64,000 nt of DNA from Prorocentrum cordatum (Eukaryota; Sar; Dinophyceae; Prorocentrales; Prorocentraceae), in assembly GCA_963575745.1 (NCBI GenBank), contig CAUYUJ010018704.1, forward strand, positions 265,896-329,895, given 5' to 3'. Of this stretch, positions 20,187-32,281 are shown in pieces. Made by a program: the position numbers and the translations under genes. How positions within the stretch are numbered: the first letter of the stretch is position 1; each line of letters begins with the position of its first letter. The notes beneath the pieces are model-generated. The model was not told where the DNA came from. It was given only the letters and a program-made list of their open reading frames with translations, and ran no database searches.

Positions 20187-20838
20187 GGAGCGGATCTGCA
20201 GACCGGCGGGCGGCGCCCAGCAGCCGCCGCACCTACCGAGGGCGCCCTTGGCCGCCGGGCCCGCGGCGGACGCCTACGCGGGCGCCTTCGGCCGCGGAGC
20301 CGCGGGGGCCACCCACTCGTTCTCGCCCGCCGCGCTGCAGCAGGCCGGCCTGGCGGCCCCGGCGCCCCTGCCGCACTCCGCGCCCCCGCCGGCCGCAGCC
20401 GCGGCCGCGCCCGCCGCGGCGGCGCCGGCCGCGGCCGCGGCGGCGCCGGCCGCGGAGCCGGAGGACCTGCTCATCTTCGAGGACACGGTGGAGGCGTCGT
20501 CGCCCAGCTCGGCGGACCTGCTCTCCTTCGGCGACGGGGCCTCCGCAGCATCCTCCGCGGGGCCGGAGGAGGGCCCGGCGGAGGCCGCGGAGCTGAAGCG
20601 GAGGGGCAACGCGCTGGTGAAGGAGAGGCGGCCGGGCGAGGCCATTCGGCAGTACGAGGCCGCGCTGGCGCTGCTGGCGCCGGGCAGCCACGAGCCGCTC
20701 CGCGCCGTGCTCTTCGCCAACGTGGCGCTCTGCTGCCTGCAGCAGCAGCTCTACCGGCGCGCCGTGGAGGCCGCCACGCGGAGCCTGGAGGCGGACGCCG
20801 GCCACGCCAAGGCCTTGGCATCGCTCGGAGGTGTGCAT
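20187..20838 (+). CDS. TPR-domain exon of a host gene (partial)
   Basis: The open frame has no ATG and is treated as an internal exon starting after CAG near 20186. The first half is Ala/Pro-rich and contains EPEDLLIFEDTVEA and SADLLSFGDG, acidic Leu-Leu-Phe motifs. The second half is a tetratricopeptide region: AAELKRRGNALVKERRPGEA, then IRQYEAALALLAPGS, AVLFANVALCCLQQQLYRRA and SLEADAGHAKALASLG. This matches the paired-helix pattern of co-chaperone TPR domains that bind Hsp70/Hsp90 tails. The frame leaves the family pattern right after KALASLG, where a GT (GGAGGTGTGC) offers a donor. Very high GC agrees with a third-position-biased host gene. Downstream exons are not found. Confidence 0.65.
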
Positions 20839-21056
20839 TTTTTTCCTTCGGCGAGGACCATCGAGGAGCGTCCTTGATCATGTCGCGAAAAAGCCACGCA
20901 CGAAACCGAAAAAAACACAGGAAATGGACGTCCGAGCGATGGCCAGAGGCCCACTACCGGCGCTGCCTGGCGCACAGGGCGCTGAAGATGTTCGAGGACC
21001 CTCGGGGCCGTTGGCGAAGACTTGCCCAGTCTGGCATGGTCCAGTTGAATCCTTGA

Positions 21057-21246
21057 CGAACCAACAACACACACACCCATACCCATAGGGGGGTCGGAGA
21101 GGGCTATGGGTACGTGTTGTCGGATGGGGGTCCCCGCTCCAACGGGAGCGTTCCCCAGGGTCCGACAACCCGCACCCATACCCATAGCGAGTCCTCCTCC
21201 CAACGACCGCCCTTATGGGTACGGGTGTGTGTTGTTCGTTCGTCAA
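21057..21246. mobile_element. Fold-back (MITE-like) element, copy 1
   Basis: The two halves are imperfect reverse complements: CAACAACACACACACCCATA on the left against GTGTGTGTTGTTCG on the right, and TTGTCGGA against TCCGACAA near the centre. CCCATACCCATA occurs in both halves. A related fold-back lies at 35660-35840. It carries no coding frame. Confidence 0.7.
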
Positions 21247-21479
21247 ATCCTGGGCTTGTTCCCTCGGTATAGTCCGGCTTGACGGCTTCTAGTATGTCTC
21301 CGTCGAGCTTACTCGCCCTGATCATCGGAGCGCAAGATGCATTATCGATCCCCCCGTTTCGGCGAACCTGCATGTCTGTCCGCCCTTGGAAGTGATATTC
21401 TGGATCCCAGAACCTTCAGTGCGGGATCCCATCTAGATCGCAATAGGCTCCCAACACGACCCCAATCGGATTCCATGAT

Positions 21480-21640
21480 GATTCCTGAGGCTCACCGAAG
21501 ACGCCAGAGGATTTAATCAATGATTCCGTAAGGGTTCCTGAGAATTCCTGCCGGGTTCCTGCAGGTTCCTGCAGGCTGCCTGCAGGATTCCTCGGGATTC
21601 CTGAGGATTTATCAGGACTCCCTGTAGGGACCTGCTCCTA
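21480..21640 (+). repeat. Short TTCCTGNNGG repeats
   Basis: GGTTCCTGCAGG, GATTCCTGAGG and similar 10-12-bp variants are repeated. Nothing else is recognised between 21250 and 22030. Confidence 0.55.
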
Positions 21641-22040
21641 CAGTAGGGGCCCATGCGTAGAAACACCTTGCTTACCTCCAGGCTGCCCTGGGTTCCTTGG
21701 GTGTCGATGGTCTTGCGATGGAGAGCGTGACACCCCTGCACCAAGAGTCAATGGACGTCCCGGGGCCTCAGGGTTGGGTTTCTCGTGGAAGGTGTCTTGT
21801 GGACTGGCTCCCACTGTGCGCAGGACTCTTGAGCGCCCCCGGCCTTCGCGGCGCCCGTGCATCTTGCTCTTGCCTATGGCGCCCCGGCAGGTCTCGGGCG
21901 CAGGCCTCACCCCGCGGGACCCTTGAAAGACTCCCGAAGATCCCTGAGAGTCCGCTGCTCTCCCCCAAGGAACTCACGACTGGGGTGCTGGCAGTGTTGC
22001 TCGGCGGTTCCCCCTCTCACGGGAACTCTCACGCATGGTT

Positions 22041-22310
22041 CCCAATTCTGCTTGGTTGGGTATTCGTTTTGTCTAAAGCACCGTGGTCTCCACATCCTCC
22101 TCCTCCTCCTCCTCCTCCTCCTCCTCCTCCTCCTCCTCCTCCCGCCTCCCTCCTCCTGCCTCATCCTGCCCTTACCTCTCGCTTATTTCCAACCCTCCTC
22201 CATGAGGGTACTCGTTTGGAATGCTCGCGCGTCTTTCGTCCTCCTTTCCGCCTCCCTTCTGCCTAATCCTTTTTTCCCAACCCTCCTGTGGTGTTGGGCC
22301 CTCGTTTTGT
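22041..22310 (+). repeat. Three array-boundary motifs separated by CTC tracts
   Basis: Variants start at 22041 (CCCAATTCTG then ATTCGTTTTG), 22189 (CCAACCCTCCTCC then ACTCGTTTGGAA) and 22276 (CCCAACCCTCCTGTGG then CCTCGTTTTG). They precede the microsatellites and the 77-bp array. Confidence 0.65.
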
Positions 22311-22329
22311 AGAGACAGCGCCCAGCGTC

Positions 22330-22820
22330 ACTCCTCCTCCTCCTCTCCTTCTGCTCCTCCTCCTCCTCCTCCTCCTCCTCCTCCTCCTCCTCCTCCTCCT
22401 CCTCCTCCTCCTCCTCCTCCTCCTCCTCCTCCTCCTCCCCCTCCTCCCTCTTCCCATCCGCCTCGTCATCGACATCGTTATCATCATGATCGTCATCATC
22501 ACCTCTCCTCTCCTCTCCTCTCCTCTGCTCTCCTCTCCTATCCTCTCCTCTCCTCTCCTCTCCTCTCCTCTCCTCTCCTCTCCTCTCCTCCTCTCCTCTC
22601 CTCTCCTCTCCTCTCCTCTCCTCCTCTCCTCTCTCTCCTCTCCTCCCCTCCTCCTCCTCCTCCTCCTCCTCTCCTCCTCCTCCTCCTCCTCCCTCCTCCT
22701 GCTTCTCCTCTCCTCCTCCTGCTCCTCCTCCTCCTCCTCCTCCTCCTCCTCCTCCTCCTCCTCCTCCTCCTCCTCCTCCTCCTCCTCCCCCTCCCCCTCC
22801 CCCTCCCCCTCCTCCCTCCT
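22330..22820. repeat. CTC, CTCTC and CCT microsatellites
   Basis: CTC triplets at 22330-22440, CTCTC pentamers at 22500-22650 and CTC triplets again at 22650-22815. Pro- and Leu-runs in translated frames come from these. Confidence 0.93.
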
Positions 22821-22854
22821 CCCATTCGCCTCGTCACCTCAATGCGTTGCACCC

Positions 22855-25650
22855 ACTCAGGACAACGTTTCGTGGCCCTATAGGGAGCTCCACCGAAGGC
22901 TCCAGTGGCACAGGCCGCATGCGGTAACGCCATCCAGGACAGCGCTTCGTGGCCCCATAGGGCGTTCCACCGAAGGCTCCTGTGGCACAGGCCACCTGCG
23001 TGAACGCCACCCAGGACAGCGCTTCGTGGCCCCATAGGGAGCTCCACCGAAGGCTCCAGTGGCACAGGCCGCACGTGTCAACGCCACCCAGGACAGCGCT
23101 CCGTGGCCCCGTAGGGAGCTCCACCGGAGGCTCCAGTGGCACAGGCCGCATGCGTCAACGCCACCCAGGACAGCGCTTCGTGGCCTCATAGGGAGCTCCC
23201 CCGAAGAAACCAGTGGCACAGGCCGCATGCGTCAACGCCACCCAGGACAGCACTTCGTGGCCCCACAGGGAGCTCCATCGAAGGCTCCAGTGGCACAGGC
23301 CGCATGCGTCAACGCCATCCAGGGCAACGCTTCGTGGCCCCACAGGGAGCTCCACCGAAGGCTCCAGTGGCACAGGCCGCATGCGTCAACGCCACCCAGG
23401 ACAGCGTTTCGTGACCCTATAGGGAGCTCCACCGGAGGCTCCAGTGGCACTGACAGCGGTTCGCGGCCCCATGGGGAGCTCCACCGAAGGCTCCAGTGGC
23501 ACAGGTCGCATGCGTCAGCGCCACCCAAGACAGCGCTTCGTGGCCCCATTGGGATCTCCACCGAAGGCTCCAGTGGCACAGGCCGCATGCGTCAACGCCA
23601 TCCAGGACAGCACTCCGTGTCCCCATAGGGAGCTCCAACGAAGGCTCCAGTGGCACAGGCCGCATGCGTCAACGCAGCCCAGGAAAACGTTTCGTGGCCC
23701 CACAGGGAGCTCCGTCGAAGGCTCCAGTTGCACAGGCCGCATGCGCCAACGCCACCCAGGAAGGCGTTTCGCGGCCCCACAGAAGGCTCCAGTGGCACAT
23801 GCCGCATGCGTCAACGCCACCCAGGACAGGGCTTCGTGGCCCCACAGGGAGCTCCACCGAAGGCTCCAGTGGCACCGGCTGCATTTGCCATTGCCGCCCA
23901 GGACAGCGTTTCGTGGCCTAATGGGGAACTCCACCGAAGGCTCCACTGGCACAGGCCGCATACGTCAACGCCACCCATGACAGCGCTTCGTGGCCCCATA
24001 GGGCGCTCCACCAGGCACAGGCAGCATGTATCACCCCTTCCAGGACAGCGCTTCGCGGCCCCATAGGGAGCTCCACCGAAGGCTCCAGTGGCACCAGCCG
24101 CATGCGTCAACGCCACCCATGGCAGCCTTGCGTGGCCCAATAGGGAACTCCACCGAATGCTCCAGTGGCGCAGGCCACATGCGTCAACGCCACCCAGGAC
24201 AGCGCTCCGTGGCCCCATAGGGAGCTCCACCGAAGGCTCCAGTGGCACAGGCCGCATGCGTCAACGCAACCCAGGACAGCGTTTCGTGGCCTCATGGGGA
24301 GCTCCACCGAAGGCTCCAGTGGCACAGGCCACATGCGTCAACGCCACCCAGGACAGCGCTTCGTGGCCCCATAGGGAGCTCCACCGAAGGCTCCAGTGGC
24401 ACAGGCCGCATGTGTCAACGCCACCCAGGACAGGGCTTCGTGGCCTTACAGGGATCTCCACCGAAGGCTCCAGTGGCACAGGCCGCATGCGTCAACGCCA
24501 CCCAGGGCAGTGGTTCGTGGCCCATAGGAGCTTTACCGAAGGCTCCAGTGGCACTGGCCGCATGCGTCAACCCGACACAGGACAGCGTTTCGTGGCCCCA
24601 TAGAGATCCCCACCAAAGGCTCCAGTGGCACAGGCCGCATGTGTCAACGCCACCCAGGACAACGCTTCGCGGCCCCATAGGGAGCTCCACCGAAGGCTCC
24701 AGTGGCACAGGTCGCATGCGTCAAGGCCACCCAGGACAACGCTTCGTGGCCCCATAGGGAGCTCCACCGGAGGCGCCAGTGGAGTAGGCCACATGCGTCA
24801 ACGCCACCCAGGACAACGCTTCGCGGCCCCATAGGGAGCTCCACCGAAGGCTCCAGTGGCACAGGCCGCATGCGTCAACGCCACCCAGGGCAGTGGTTCG
24901 TGGCCCATAGGAGCTTTACCGAAGGCTCCAGTGGCACTGGCCGCATGCGTCAACCCGACACAGGACAGCGTTTCGTGGCCCCATAGAGATCCCCACCAAA
25001 GGCTCCAGTGGCACAGGCCGCATGTGTCAACGCCACCCAGGACAACGCTTCGCGGCCCCATAGGGAGCTCCACCGAAGGCTCCAGTGGCACAGGTCGCAT
25101 GCGTCAACGCCACCCAGGACAGCGTTTCGTGGCCCCATAGGGAGCTCCACCGAAGGCTCCAGTGGCACAGGCCACCTGCGTGAATGCCACCAGGACAACG
25201 CTTCGCGGCCCCATAGGGAGCTCCACCGAAGGCTCCAGTGGCACAGGTCGCATGCGTCAAGGCCACCCAGGACAACGCTTCGTGGCCCCATAGGGAGCTC
25301 CACCGGAGGCGCCAGTGGAGTAGGCCACATGCGTCAACGCCACCCAGGACAGCGCTTCGTGGCCCCATAGGGATCTCCACCGGAGGCTCCTGTGGCACAG
25401 GCCGCATGCGTCAACGCCACCCAGGACAGCGCTCCGTGGCCCTATAGGGGGCTCCACCGAAGGCAAACGCCACCCAGGACAGCGCTCCGTGGCCCCATAG
25501 GGAGCTCCACCGAAGGCCCCAGTGCCACCGCCCGCGTGCGTCACGCACACCCACGGCGCACCCCTCATACGTTGCGTGGCCATATAGGGAGCTCCACCGA
25601 AGGCCCCGTAGGGAACTCCACCGAAGGCGCCGCCCACCGCACCCTTGGCC
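22855..25650 (+). repeat. 77-bp tandem array with 383-bp higher-order period
   Basis: About 36 units containing CAGCGCTTCGTGGCCCCATA, GGGAGCTCCACCGAAGGCTC and GCCGCATGCGTCAACGCCAC. A variant unit (GGGCAGTGGTTCGTGGCCCA) at 24504 recurs at 24887, so about five units were duplicated together. As 77 is not a multiple of 3, every frame cycles through the same peptide. This explains the many open frames on both strands, none with gene-like features. Confidence 0.93.
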
Positions 25651-26060
25651 GATCGGCGCGGGCCTTCGCCTCCCCCCCCATGGAGTAGACCTTCGCTGTT
25701 TCTGGCGCCTGTTTCGAGCAGGCGGAGTCTCCCCCACAGGACGCACGGCTCCGAACAGTCGCACCAAGCAGAGTTCCGCAGCCAGACCCCCCCTCCCCTG
25801 AATGTCGAAACGACGAATTAGAAAACGCTCACATTTCGGCACACCCATTACACGCTTCGCTGCACCATAGAGAGCTCCACCGACGGCCCCAATTGCTTCG
25901 TTCACATGCGCCCACCGCGTCTCTTTCGGCACACCTCTCACGCGTTTCGTGGCCCCATACGCACGGCGGCGCCAGTGGCTGCTTTCGCATGCGTCCTCCA
26001 GACAATTTTCGGCACACCCCTGACATGTTTCGTGGCCCTACAGGGAGCTCCTCCGAATGC
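25650..26060 (+). repeat. Degenerate extension of the 77-bp family
   Basis: CGTTTCGTGGCCC and GAGCTCC(A/T)CCGA blocks recur at wider spacing with unrelated spacer sequence. This is the decayed edge of the array. Confidence 0.65.
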
Positions 26061-26153
26061 GGTGCATACAATGACGGTATTCACAACTGCATATGGTTGT
26101 GTTCTTCGCCAGTCTAATTTGTTCTTCTCTCTCTGTCTCTGTCTACCTTTATT

Positions 26154-29100
26154 CCCAAACCTCCTGCATTGAGTTCTCGTTCTGAATAAAATGCTGCGGT
26201 CGAATACTTCCTTGCTTCTCGCCCTCTCTCCCCTTCTCTCCTGCCTCTCACCTCGCTCCTTCCTTCGTGCCAGCTTGCCTCCAACGTCGCCGTCCCTTGC
26301 GGCTGCGATCTGCGAAACTGTCGCCACTTTCGAGGGTTGCTTGGGGGCCCAGCGGAGTGACGTGCTGCGCAGATTCAAGTTCAACCCCGTAGCACGGCAC
26401 TCCACTGGACACTCGAGCAGCCCGTTTCACACATCCTGCCGCACAGGAATGGCGAGGTCGAATAGGAAGGTCGAATAAGAATCTGCGTAGCACGTCACTC
26501 CGCTGGACCCCCCAGCAGCCCTCGAAAGCGGGCGGCAGTTTCGCAGATCGCAGCTCCCAGGGATGGCGAGGTCTAATCTGAATCTGCGTAACACATCACT
26601 CCGCTGGACCCCCCAGCAGCCGTCGAAAGTCGCGGCAGTTTCGCATATCGCAGCCCCACAGACATGGCGCAGATTCAGATTAGACCTCGCCATCCTTGTG
26701 GGGCTGCGATCTGCGAAACTGTCGCCACTTTCGAGGGCTGCTGGGTTGTTCATCGGTGTGACGTGCTACGCAGATTCAGATTATACCTCGCCATCCTTGT
26801 GGGGCTGCGATCTGCGAAACTGTTGGCACGTTCGAGGGCTTCTGGGGGGTCCAGCGGAGTGACGTGCTACGCAGATTCAGATTAGACCTCGCCATGGCTG
26901 TGGGGCAGGGATGTGTGAAACACTCGCCACGTTCGAGGGCTGCTGGGGGGTCCAGCGGAGTGACGTCTTATCCAGACTCAAGTGAGTCCTCGCCATTCCC
27001 GGGGGTGCTGCAATCTGCGAAACTGTCGCCATTGTCGAGGGCTGCTGTAGGGTCCAGCGGAGTGACGTCTTACCAAGACTCAAATGAGACCTCGCCATCC
27101 CTGTGGGGCTGCGATCTGCGAAACTGTCGCCAATTTCAAAAGCTGCTGGGGGATCCAGCGGGGTGACGTCCTACCCAGACTAGAATGAGACCTCGGCATC
27201 CCTGTGGGGCTGCGATCTGCGAACTTGTTGACACTTTCGAGGGCTGCTGGGGGTGGGGGGGGGTTCGAGCGGAGTGACGTCCCATCCAGATCCAGATGAG
27301 ACCTCGCCATCCTTGGGGGGCTGCGATGTGTGAAATTGTTGCCACTTTCGAGGGCTGCTGGGGGGTGCAGCGGGGTGCTATCTTACCCAGACTCAAACGA
27401 GACCTCGCCATCACCATTCTCGTGGGGCTGCGATCTGCGAAACGGTCACCACTTCCGCGGCCGCTGGGGGGTCAAGCGGAGCGACGTCCTACCCAGACTC
27501 AATTGAGACCTCGCTATCCCTGGCGGAGCTGCGATCTGCGAAACATGCTACTTTCGAGGGCTGCTTGGGGGGTCCAGCGGGGTGACGTCCTACCCAGACC
27601 CCAATGCGACCTGGCCATCCCTGTGGGGCCGCGATCTGCGAAGCTGTCGCCACTTTCGAGGGCTGCTGGGGGGGGAGGGGCAGCGGAGTGACGTCCTACC
27701 CAGATTCAAGTGGCACCTCGCCGTCCCCTGTGGGACTGCGATCTGCAAAACTGTCGCCATGTTCGAGGGCTGCTGGGGGGTTCAGCGGCGTGGCGCCCTA
27801 CCCAGACCCAGGTGAGACCTCGCCATTCTCGGGGAGCTGCGATCTGCGAAACTGCGGCTGGTTTCGATGGCTGCAGGGGGGGGGTCCAGCGAAGCGACGT
27901 CCTCCCATAGCCAAATGAAACCTGGCCATACTTGGCGAGGCTCTGATCTGCGAAGCTGTCGCCACTTTCGAGGGCTGCTGGGGGGGGGCAGCGGAGCGAC
28001 GTCCTACCCAGACTCACATAAGACATCGCCATCTCTGGGGGGCTGCGATCTGCGAGACGGGTGCCACTTTCGAGGAGTGCTGACGTGGTCCAGCGGATTG
28101 ACGTATGTACCACCCAGACTCAAATATGACCTCGCCGTCCCTGTGGGGCTGTGATCTGCTAAACTGTCGCCCCTTTCGAGGGCTGCTGGGGGGAGGGGGT
28201 TCGAGCGGAGTGACGTCCCACCCAGATCCCGATGAGACCTCGCCAGCCTTGGGGGGCTGCGATCTGCAACACTGTCGCCATTTTCGAGGGCTGCTGGGGT
28301 GGTCGAGCGGAGAGCCGCTTTACCCAGGCCCAGGTGAGACCTCGCCATCCTTCGGGAGGGGGGGGGGGGGTCTGCGAAACTGTTGCCACTTTCGAGGGCT
28401 GCTAGGTGGTGCAGCGGGGTGACGTCTTACCCCAGCTCAAATGGGACCTCGCCATCACCATCCTTGTGGGGCTGCGATCTGCGAATCGGTCGCCACGTTC
28501 TAGGGTTGCTATGGGGTTCAGTGGAGTGGCGCCTTACCCAGATTCAAATGGGACCTCCCCATCCCTGTGGGGCTGCGATCCGCGAAACTGTTGCCACTTT
28601 CGGGGGGAGGGGGGTCGAGCGGAGTGACGTCCTACCCGAATCCAAATTAGGCATCGCCACCCATGAGGGACTGCGATGTGTGAAACGCTCGCAACTTTCG
28701 AGGGCTGGTGCGGGGTCAAGCGGAGTGACGTCTTATGCTGACCACCAGGTGACATCGCCATCCCTGCGGCGCTGCGAAGTTGGCGCGCGTGCTTGGCCTC
28801 GCTCGCTTCTTGCATCAATTAAGCATGTGTTCCGAGCGCCGCGGCGACATGGCGCAGGCCGTGTATAATGTTTAGCGTACCACCGACAAACGCAACATTT
28901 TTCGGCCTCCTCCCGTCGCTTTCGTCGTCGTCGTCCTCTGCCCCTTGCCACCTTCCTTCTACTGCTGCCGCGCTGACCGTTCGCCCCTCCCCGCGCGTCC
29001 TCAAGCCTGGTCCCTCTCTCCTCGTCCTTTTGTTGATGTCCTGTGAATCGTGCCGCGTGAACGCACCCCATGTAGCTTACACAACATATAACGGCGCCTG

Positions 29101-29165
29101 CACAGTCCTTGTCTTGGTTAGGCTAAGTTCTTCTGTCATTTGATGCAAATTGGTTGTGTACGTCA
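26154..29165 (+). repeat. Array-bearing composite element E2
   Basis: It starts with the boundary motif (CCCAAACCTCCTGCATTGAG) and the same pyrimidine leader as E1 (GCTCCTTCCTTCGTGCC). It continues with the 101-bp array and ends with the right part GCTGCCGCGCTGACCGTTCG, CTCGTCCTTTTGTTG, ATAACGGCGCCTGC and TTTGATGCA. It lacks the TTG-tailed insertion found in E1. Confidence 0.78.
26290..28760 (+). repeat. 101-bp tandem array, block 2, with an inverted segment
   Basis: About 24 units of 100-107 bp. The segment 26476-26665 is in the opposite orientation (GTCACTCCGCTGGACCCCCC), so there are two internal inversion junctions. G-runs beside the CTGCGATCTG block vary widely in length. Confidence 0.9.
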
Positions 29166-29215
29166 CAGTGGTAACCACCTCTTGTCTTGTGTCTCTCGCG
29201 CACCCGCCTGCGGCC

Positions 29216-30335
29216 TCGCCATCTTTGGGGGGCTGCGATCTGCGAAACTGTCGCCAGTTTCGAAAGCTGCTGGGGGGGCAGCATAGTGGGCACTTGCCGC
29301 AGATTTACATTCGAGTTCGCCATGCCTGGCGTGACTGCGATGTGCGAAACTGTCGCCATGTTCGAAGGCTGCTGGGGGGGGGAGCCCAGCGTAACAGGTA
29401 TTTGCCGCAGATTCAAATTCGACCTCGCCATCCTTGGGGGGCTGCGATGTGCGAGACTGTCGCCATTTTCGGGGGCTGCTGGGGGGGGGGCAGCATAAAT
29501 GGGTACTTGCCGCAGGTTCGAACTAGACCTCGCCATCCCTGGGGGGGGGCTGCGATTTGTGAAGCTACTGTCGCACTTTCGAGGGCTGTTGTTGGGGGGG
29601 GGGGGCAGCATAGCGGGCACTTGCCGCAGACTCAGATTGGACCTCGCAATCTCTTGGGGCCTGCGGCCTGTGAAACTGCCGCCAATTTCGAGGACTGCTG
29701 GGGGGCATCATACTGGGTACCTGCCGCAGACTCAAATCAGACGTCGCCATCCTTGGCGGGGCTGCTATGTGCGAAACCGTCGCCATTTTCGGGGGCTGCT
29801 TGGGGGGGGGCAGCATAAAAGGGTACTTGCCGCAGATTCGAATCAGACCTCGCCATCCCTGGGGGGCTGCGATCTGTGAAACTACTGTCGCACTTTCGAA
29901 GACTGCTGGGGGGTACTTGCCGCAGACTCAAATTTGACCTCGGCATCCCTTGGGGGCTGCGATCTGTGAAATTGTCATCACTGTCGAGGCCTGCGGGGGG
30001 GAGGGGGGCATAATGGGTACTTGCCGCAGATTCGAATTAGACCTCGCCATCCTTGGCGGGGCTGCACTCTGCGAAACTGCCGCCACTTTCGAGGGCTGCT
30101 GGGGAGACCAGCAGGCACTTGCCGCAGACTCAAATTAGACCTCGCCATCTCTTGGGGGGTTGGGGGTGCTGCGATGCGCGAAACTGGCGCCGCTTTTGAG
30201 GGCTGCTGGGGGGGAGCCCAGCATGATGGGTACTTGCCACAGATTCAACTGAGACCTCGCCGTCCCTGGCGGAGTTGCGATCTGCGAAACGGTCGCCACT
30301 TTCGAGGGCTGCTGGGGGGGGACTCGCTTTGTGGG
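29216..30335 (+). repeat. 101-bp family, block 3 (ACTTGCCGCAGA variant)
   Basis: About 11 units keep CTGCGATCTGCGAAACTGTC and TTTCGAGGGCTGCTGGGG but replace the AGTGACGTC part with CAGCATA followed by GGGTACTTGCCGCAGATTC. This is a subfamily distinct from blocks 1 and 2. Confidence 0.88.
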
Positions 30336-30344
30336 TACTTGCCG

Positions 30345-30727
30345 CGTTTTTGGACCCTGACCCCGCGGATCTGCGTGAGGGGTGGCACCGAATTTCAGAA
30401 ATGTGGCAAATCCCCTGTGTTTTTGGACCCTGACCCCGCGGATCTGCGTGAGGGGTGGCACCGAATTTCAGAAATGTGGCAAATCCCCTGTGTTTTTGGA
30501 CCCTGACCCCGCGGATCTGCGTGAGGGGTGGCACCGAATTTCAGAAATGTGGCAAATCCCATGTGTTTTTGGACCCTGACCCCGCGGATCTGCGTGAGGG
30601 GTGGCACCGAATTTCAGAAATGTGGCAAATCCCCTGTGTTTTTGGACCCTGACCCCGCGGATCTGCGTGAGGGGTGGCACCGAATTTCAGAAATGTGGCA
30701 AATCGTGTTTTTGGACCCTGACCCCGC
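30345..30727 (+). repeat. Near-identical 73-bp tandem array, five units
   Basis: Each unit holds TTTTTGGACCCTGACCCCGC, GGATCTGCGTGAGGGGTGGC and ACCGAATTTCAGAAATGTGG. Units are almost identical; a C-to-A change near 30561 and a shortened last junction are the main differences. The sequence is unrelated to the 73-bp unit of the composite repeat. Confidence 0.93.
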
Positions 30728-31059
30728 CCAGCGTGAATTCGAGCCCCCCCAGCAATTCAGACAACGCGCCCAGGGGGTGCTAAAAATACCGTTTGGGCCT
30801 CCCCCCCCTCGCGCGGTCAATCAACTAGTTACAGTAACCAGCAAGAAGCAGAACTGTAACACTGGAAACTACAAGCTACAACTGGTACAGGAAACTGCGA
30901 ATCACGGTCCTACAGCCTGGTGGCCCCACAAGGGGGCCGGCGGATATTTGACCTTGCCATCCCTGGGGGGCTGCATCGAAACCGTCGCCGCTTTCGAGAG
31001 CTGCCGGGGGGGAGGCTGCGGCTTGCGACACTGTAGCTATACGTACGTGCGGCTCGCGT

Positions 31060-31745
31060 GCTCTTGCCATTCGGCTTGATCTTTCGCTACCGCCCGTCGT
31101 GGTTGCCCATCGGGCCTTTGTTCACTACTGACTCTAGCCACGGGCAAGGCTCGGGTGCCCTTGCCTTTCGGTTTGTGATACCGCCACCGCCCTCTGAGGT
31201 TGCCCATCGGCCTCTGTTCACCCTTGACCTTTGACCACGAGCAAGATTCGGTTGCCCTTTTCATTCGGTTTGTGATTTCGCCACCGCCCTTCGAGGTTAT
31301 CCATCGGGGCCTCCGATCACTCCCGGCCTTTGTCCACGAGTAAGGCTCGCGCGCCCTTGCCATCCGATTTGTGCTATCACTACCGCCCTTCGAGGTTGCC
31401 CATCGGGCCCTTTGATCACTCTTGACTCTTGACCACGAGCAAGGCTCGGGTGCCCTTTTCGTTCGGTTTGTGATGTCGCCACCGCCCTTCGAGGTTGCCC
31501 ATCGGGGCCTCCGATCATTTCCAGCCGCAAGGCTCGCGTGCCCTTGCCATCCGGTTTGTGTTATCGCCACCGCCCGTCGAGTTTGCCCATCGGGCTCTTG
31601 ATCACTCCCGACTCCTTGACCACGAGCAAGGCTCGGGCGCCCCTGCCTTTGGGTTTGTGATATCGCTGCATCCTTCTCGAGGTTGCCCATTGGGCCTTCT
31701 TATCCCGACTCCTGACCACGAGCAAGACGTAGTCTCTCTCCTTCT
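31060..31745 (+). repeat. About 97-bp tandem array, seven degenerate units
   Basis: GAGGTTGCCCATCGGG-like blocks start near 31100, 31197, 31290, 31391, 31489, 31579 and 31679. Each is followed by GACCACGAGCAAGGCTCG and a CATTCGGTTTGTGAT-like block. The spacing varies between 90 and 101 bp. Confidence 0.85.
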
Positions 31746-32180
31746 TCTGCCCTCCTGTCGTCGTCATTTCCTCCCCTCCAGCTGCCATGTCCTTTTGCTT
31801 GCCCCGCTAACGTTTGAAGGTCCCCGTTCGCCTTCTCCTCTCAGTCTTTGCCCCTCTTTACTTTCCCCGGATTCAAAGATTTCAGAAACCATGTCTACGA
31901 AGCCCTTGTCCCTTGATCGGTGACCTGCGAGCCTTCCGAATGCTGCTTGCAGAAATAAATACTTCTTCGTCACGTTACCACTCCGGAGCTATTCTACTGG
32001 GCTATTACTGCCGCGCTTTGCGTAGGGGGTTGGGTACGTCGCCAGGGTAATTGCTGGTGCCACGGATAACGGGGGGGGGGATCGATCCTGCGTTCCAGAG
32101 GTTGGTTCGACGTTGCGGAGCAAGTTGTGACATCGCGAGAAAAAAACACGCGACCGAGGCCCTGGACCCAGGATTGCAAA
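31746..32180. other. Unique spacer, no gene recognised
   Basis: The first 60 bp weakly recall the right part of E1/E2 (CCTGTCGTCGTC, CCCCGCTAACGTTTG). The rest is mixed sequence with a G-run near 32070. Confidence 0.4.
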
Positions 32181-32188
32181 AAAACCTA

Positions 32189-32231
32189 GGATTGCAAAAA
32201 AACCCTTCGTTCTAGGGTTTTTTTGCAATCC
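32189..32231. repeat. Perfect 18-bp-arm hairpin
   Basis: GGATTGCAAAAAAACCCT at 32189-32206 pairs perfectly with 32214-32231 around TCGTTCT. Further half-copies with T-runs (TTTGCAATCC) lie at 32160-32180 and 32232-32280. Confidence 0.9.
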
Positions 32232-32281
32232 TTCGTTCTAGGTTTTTTTTGCAATCCTTCGGTTTTTTTTTGCAATCCTTT

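Noticed and set aside
20058-21056. 332-aa frame overlapping the TPR exon
   Set aside because: Arg/Gly/Ala composition is the shifted reading of a GC-rich exon; the TPR consensus is in the other frame.
22855-25650. CRISPR-like array
   Set aside because: The 77-bp units are tandem with no unique spacers, and the genome is eukaryotic.
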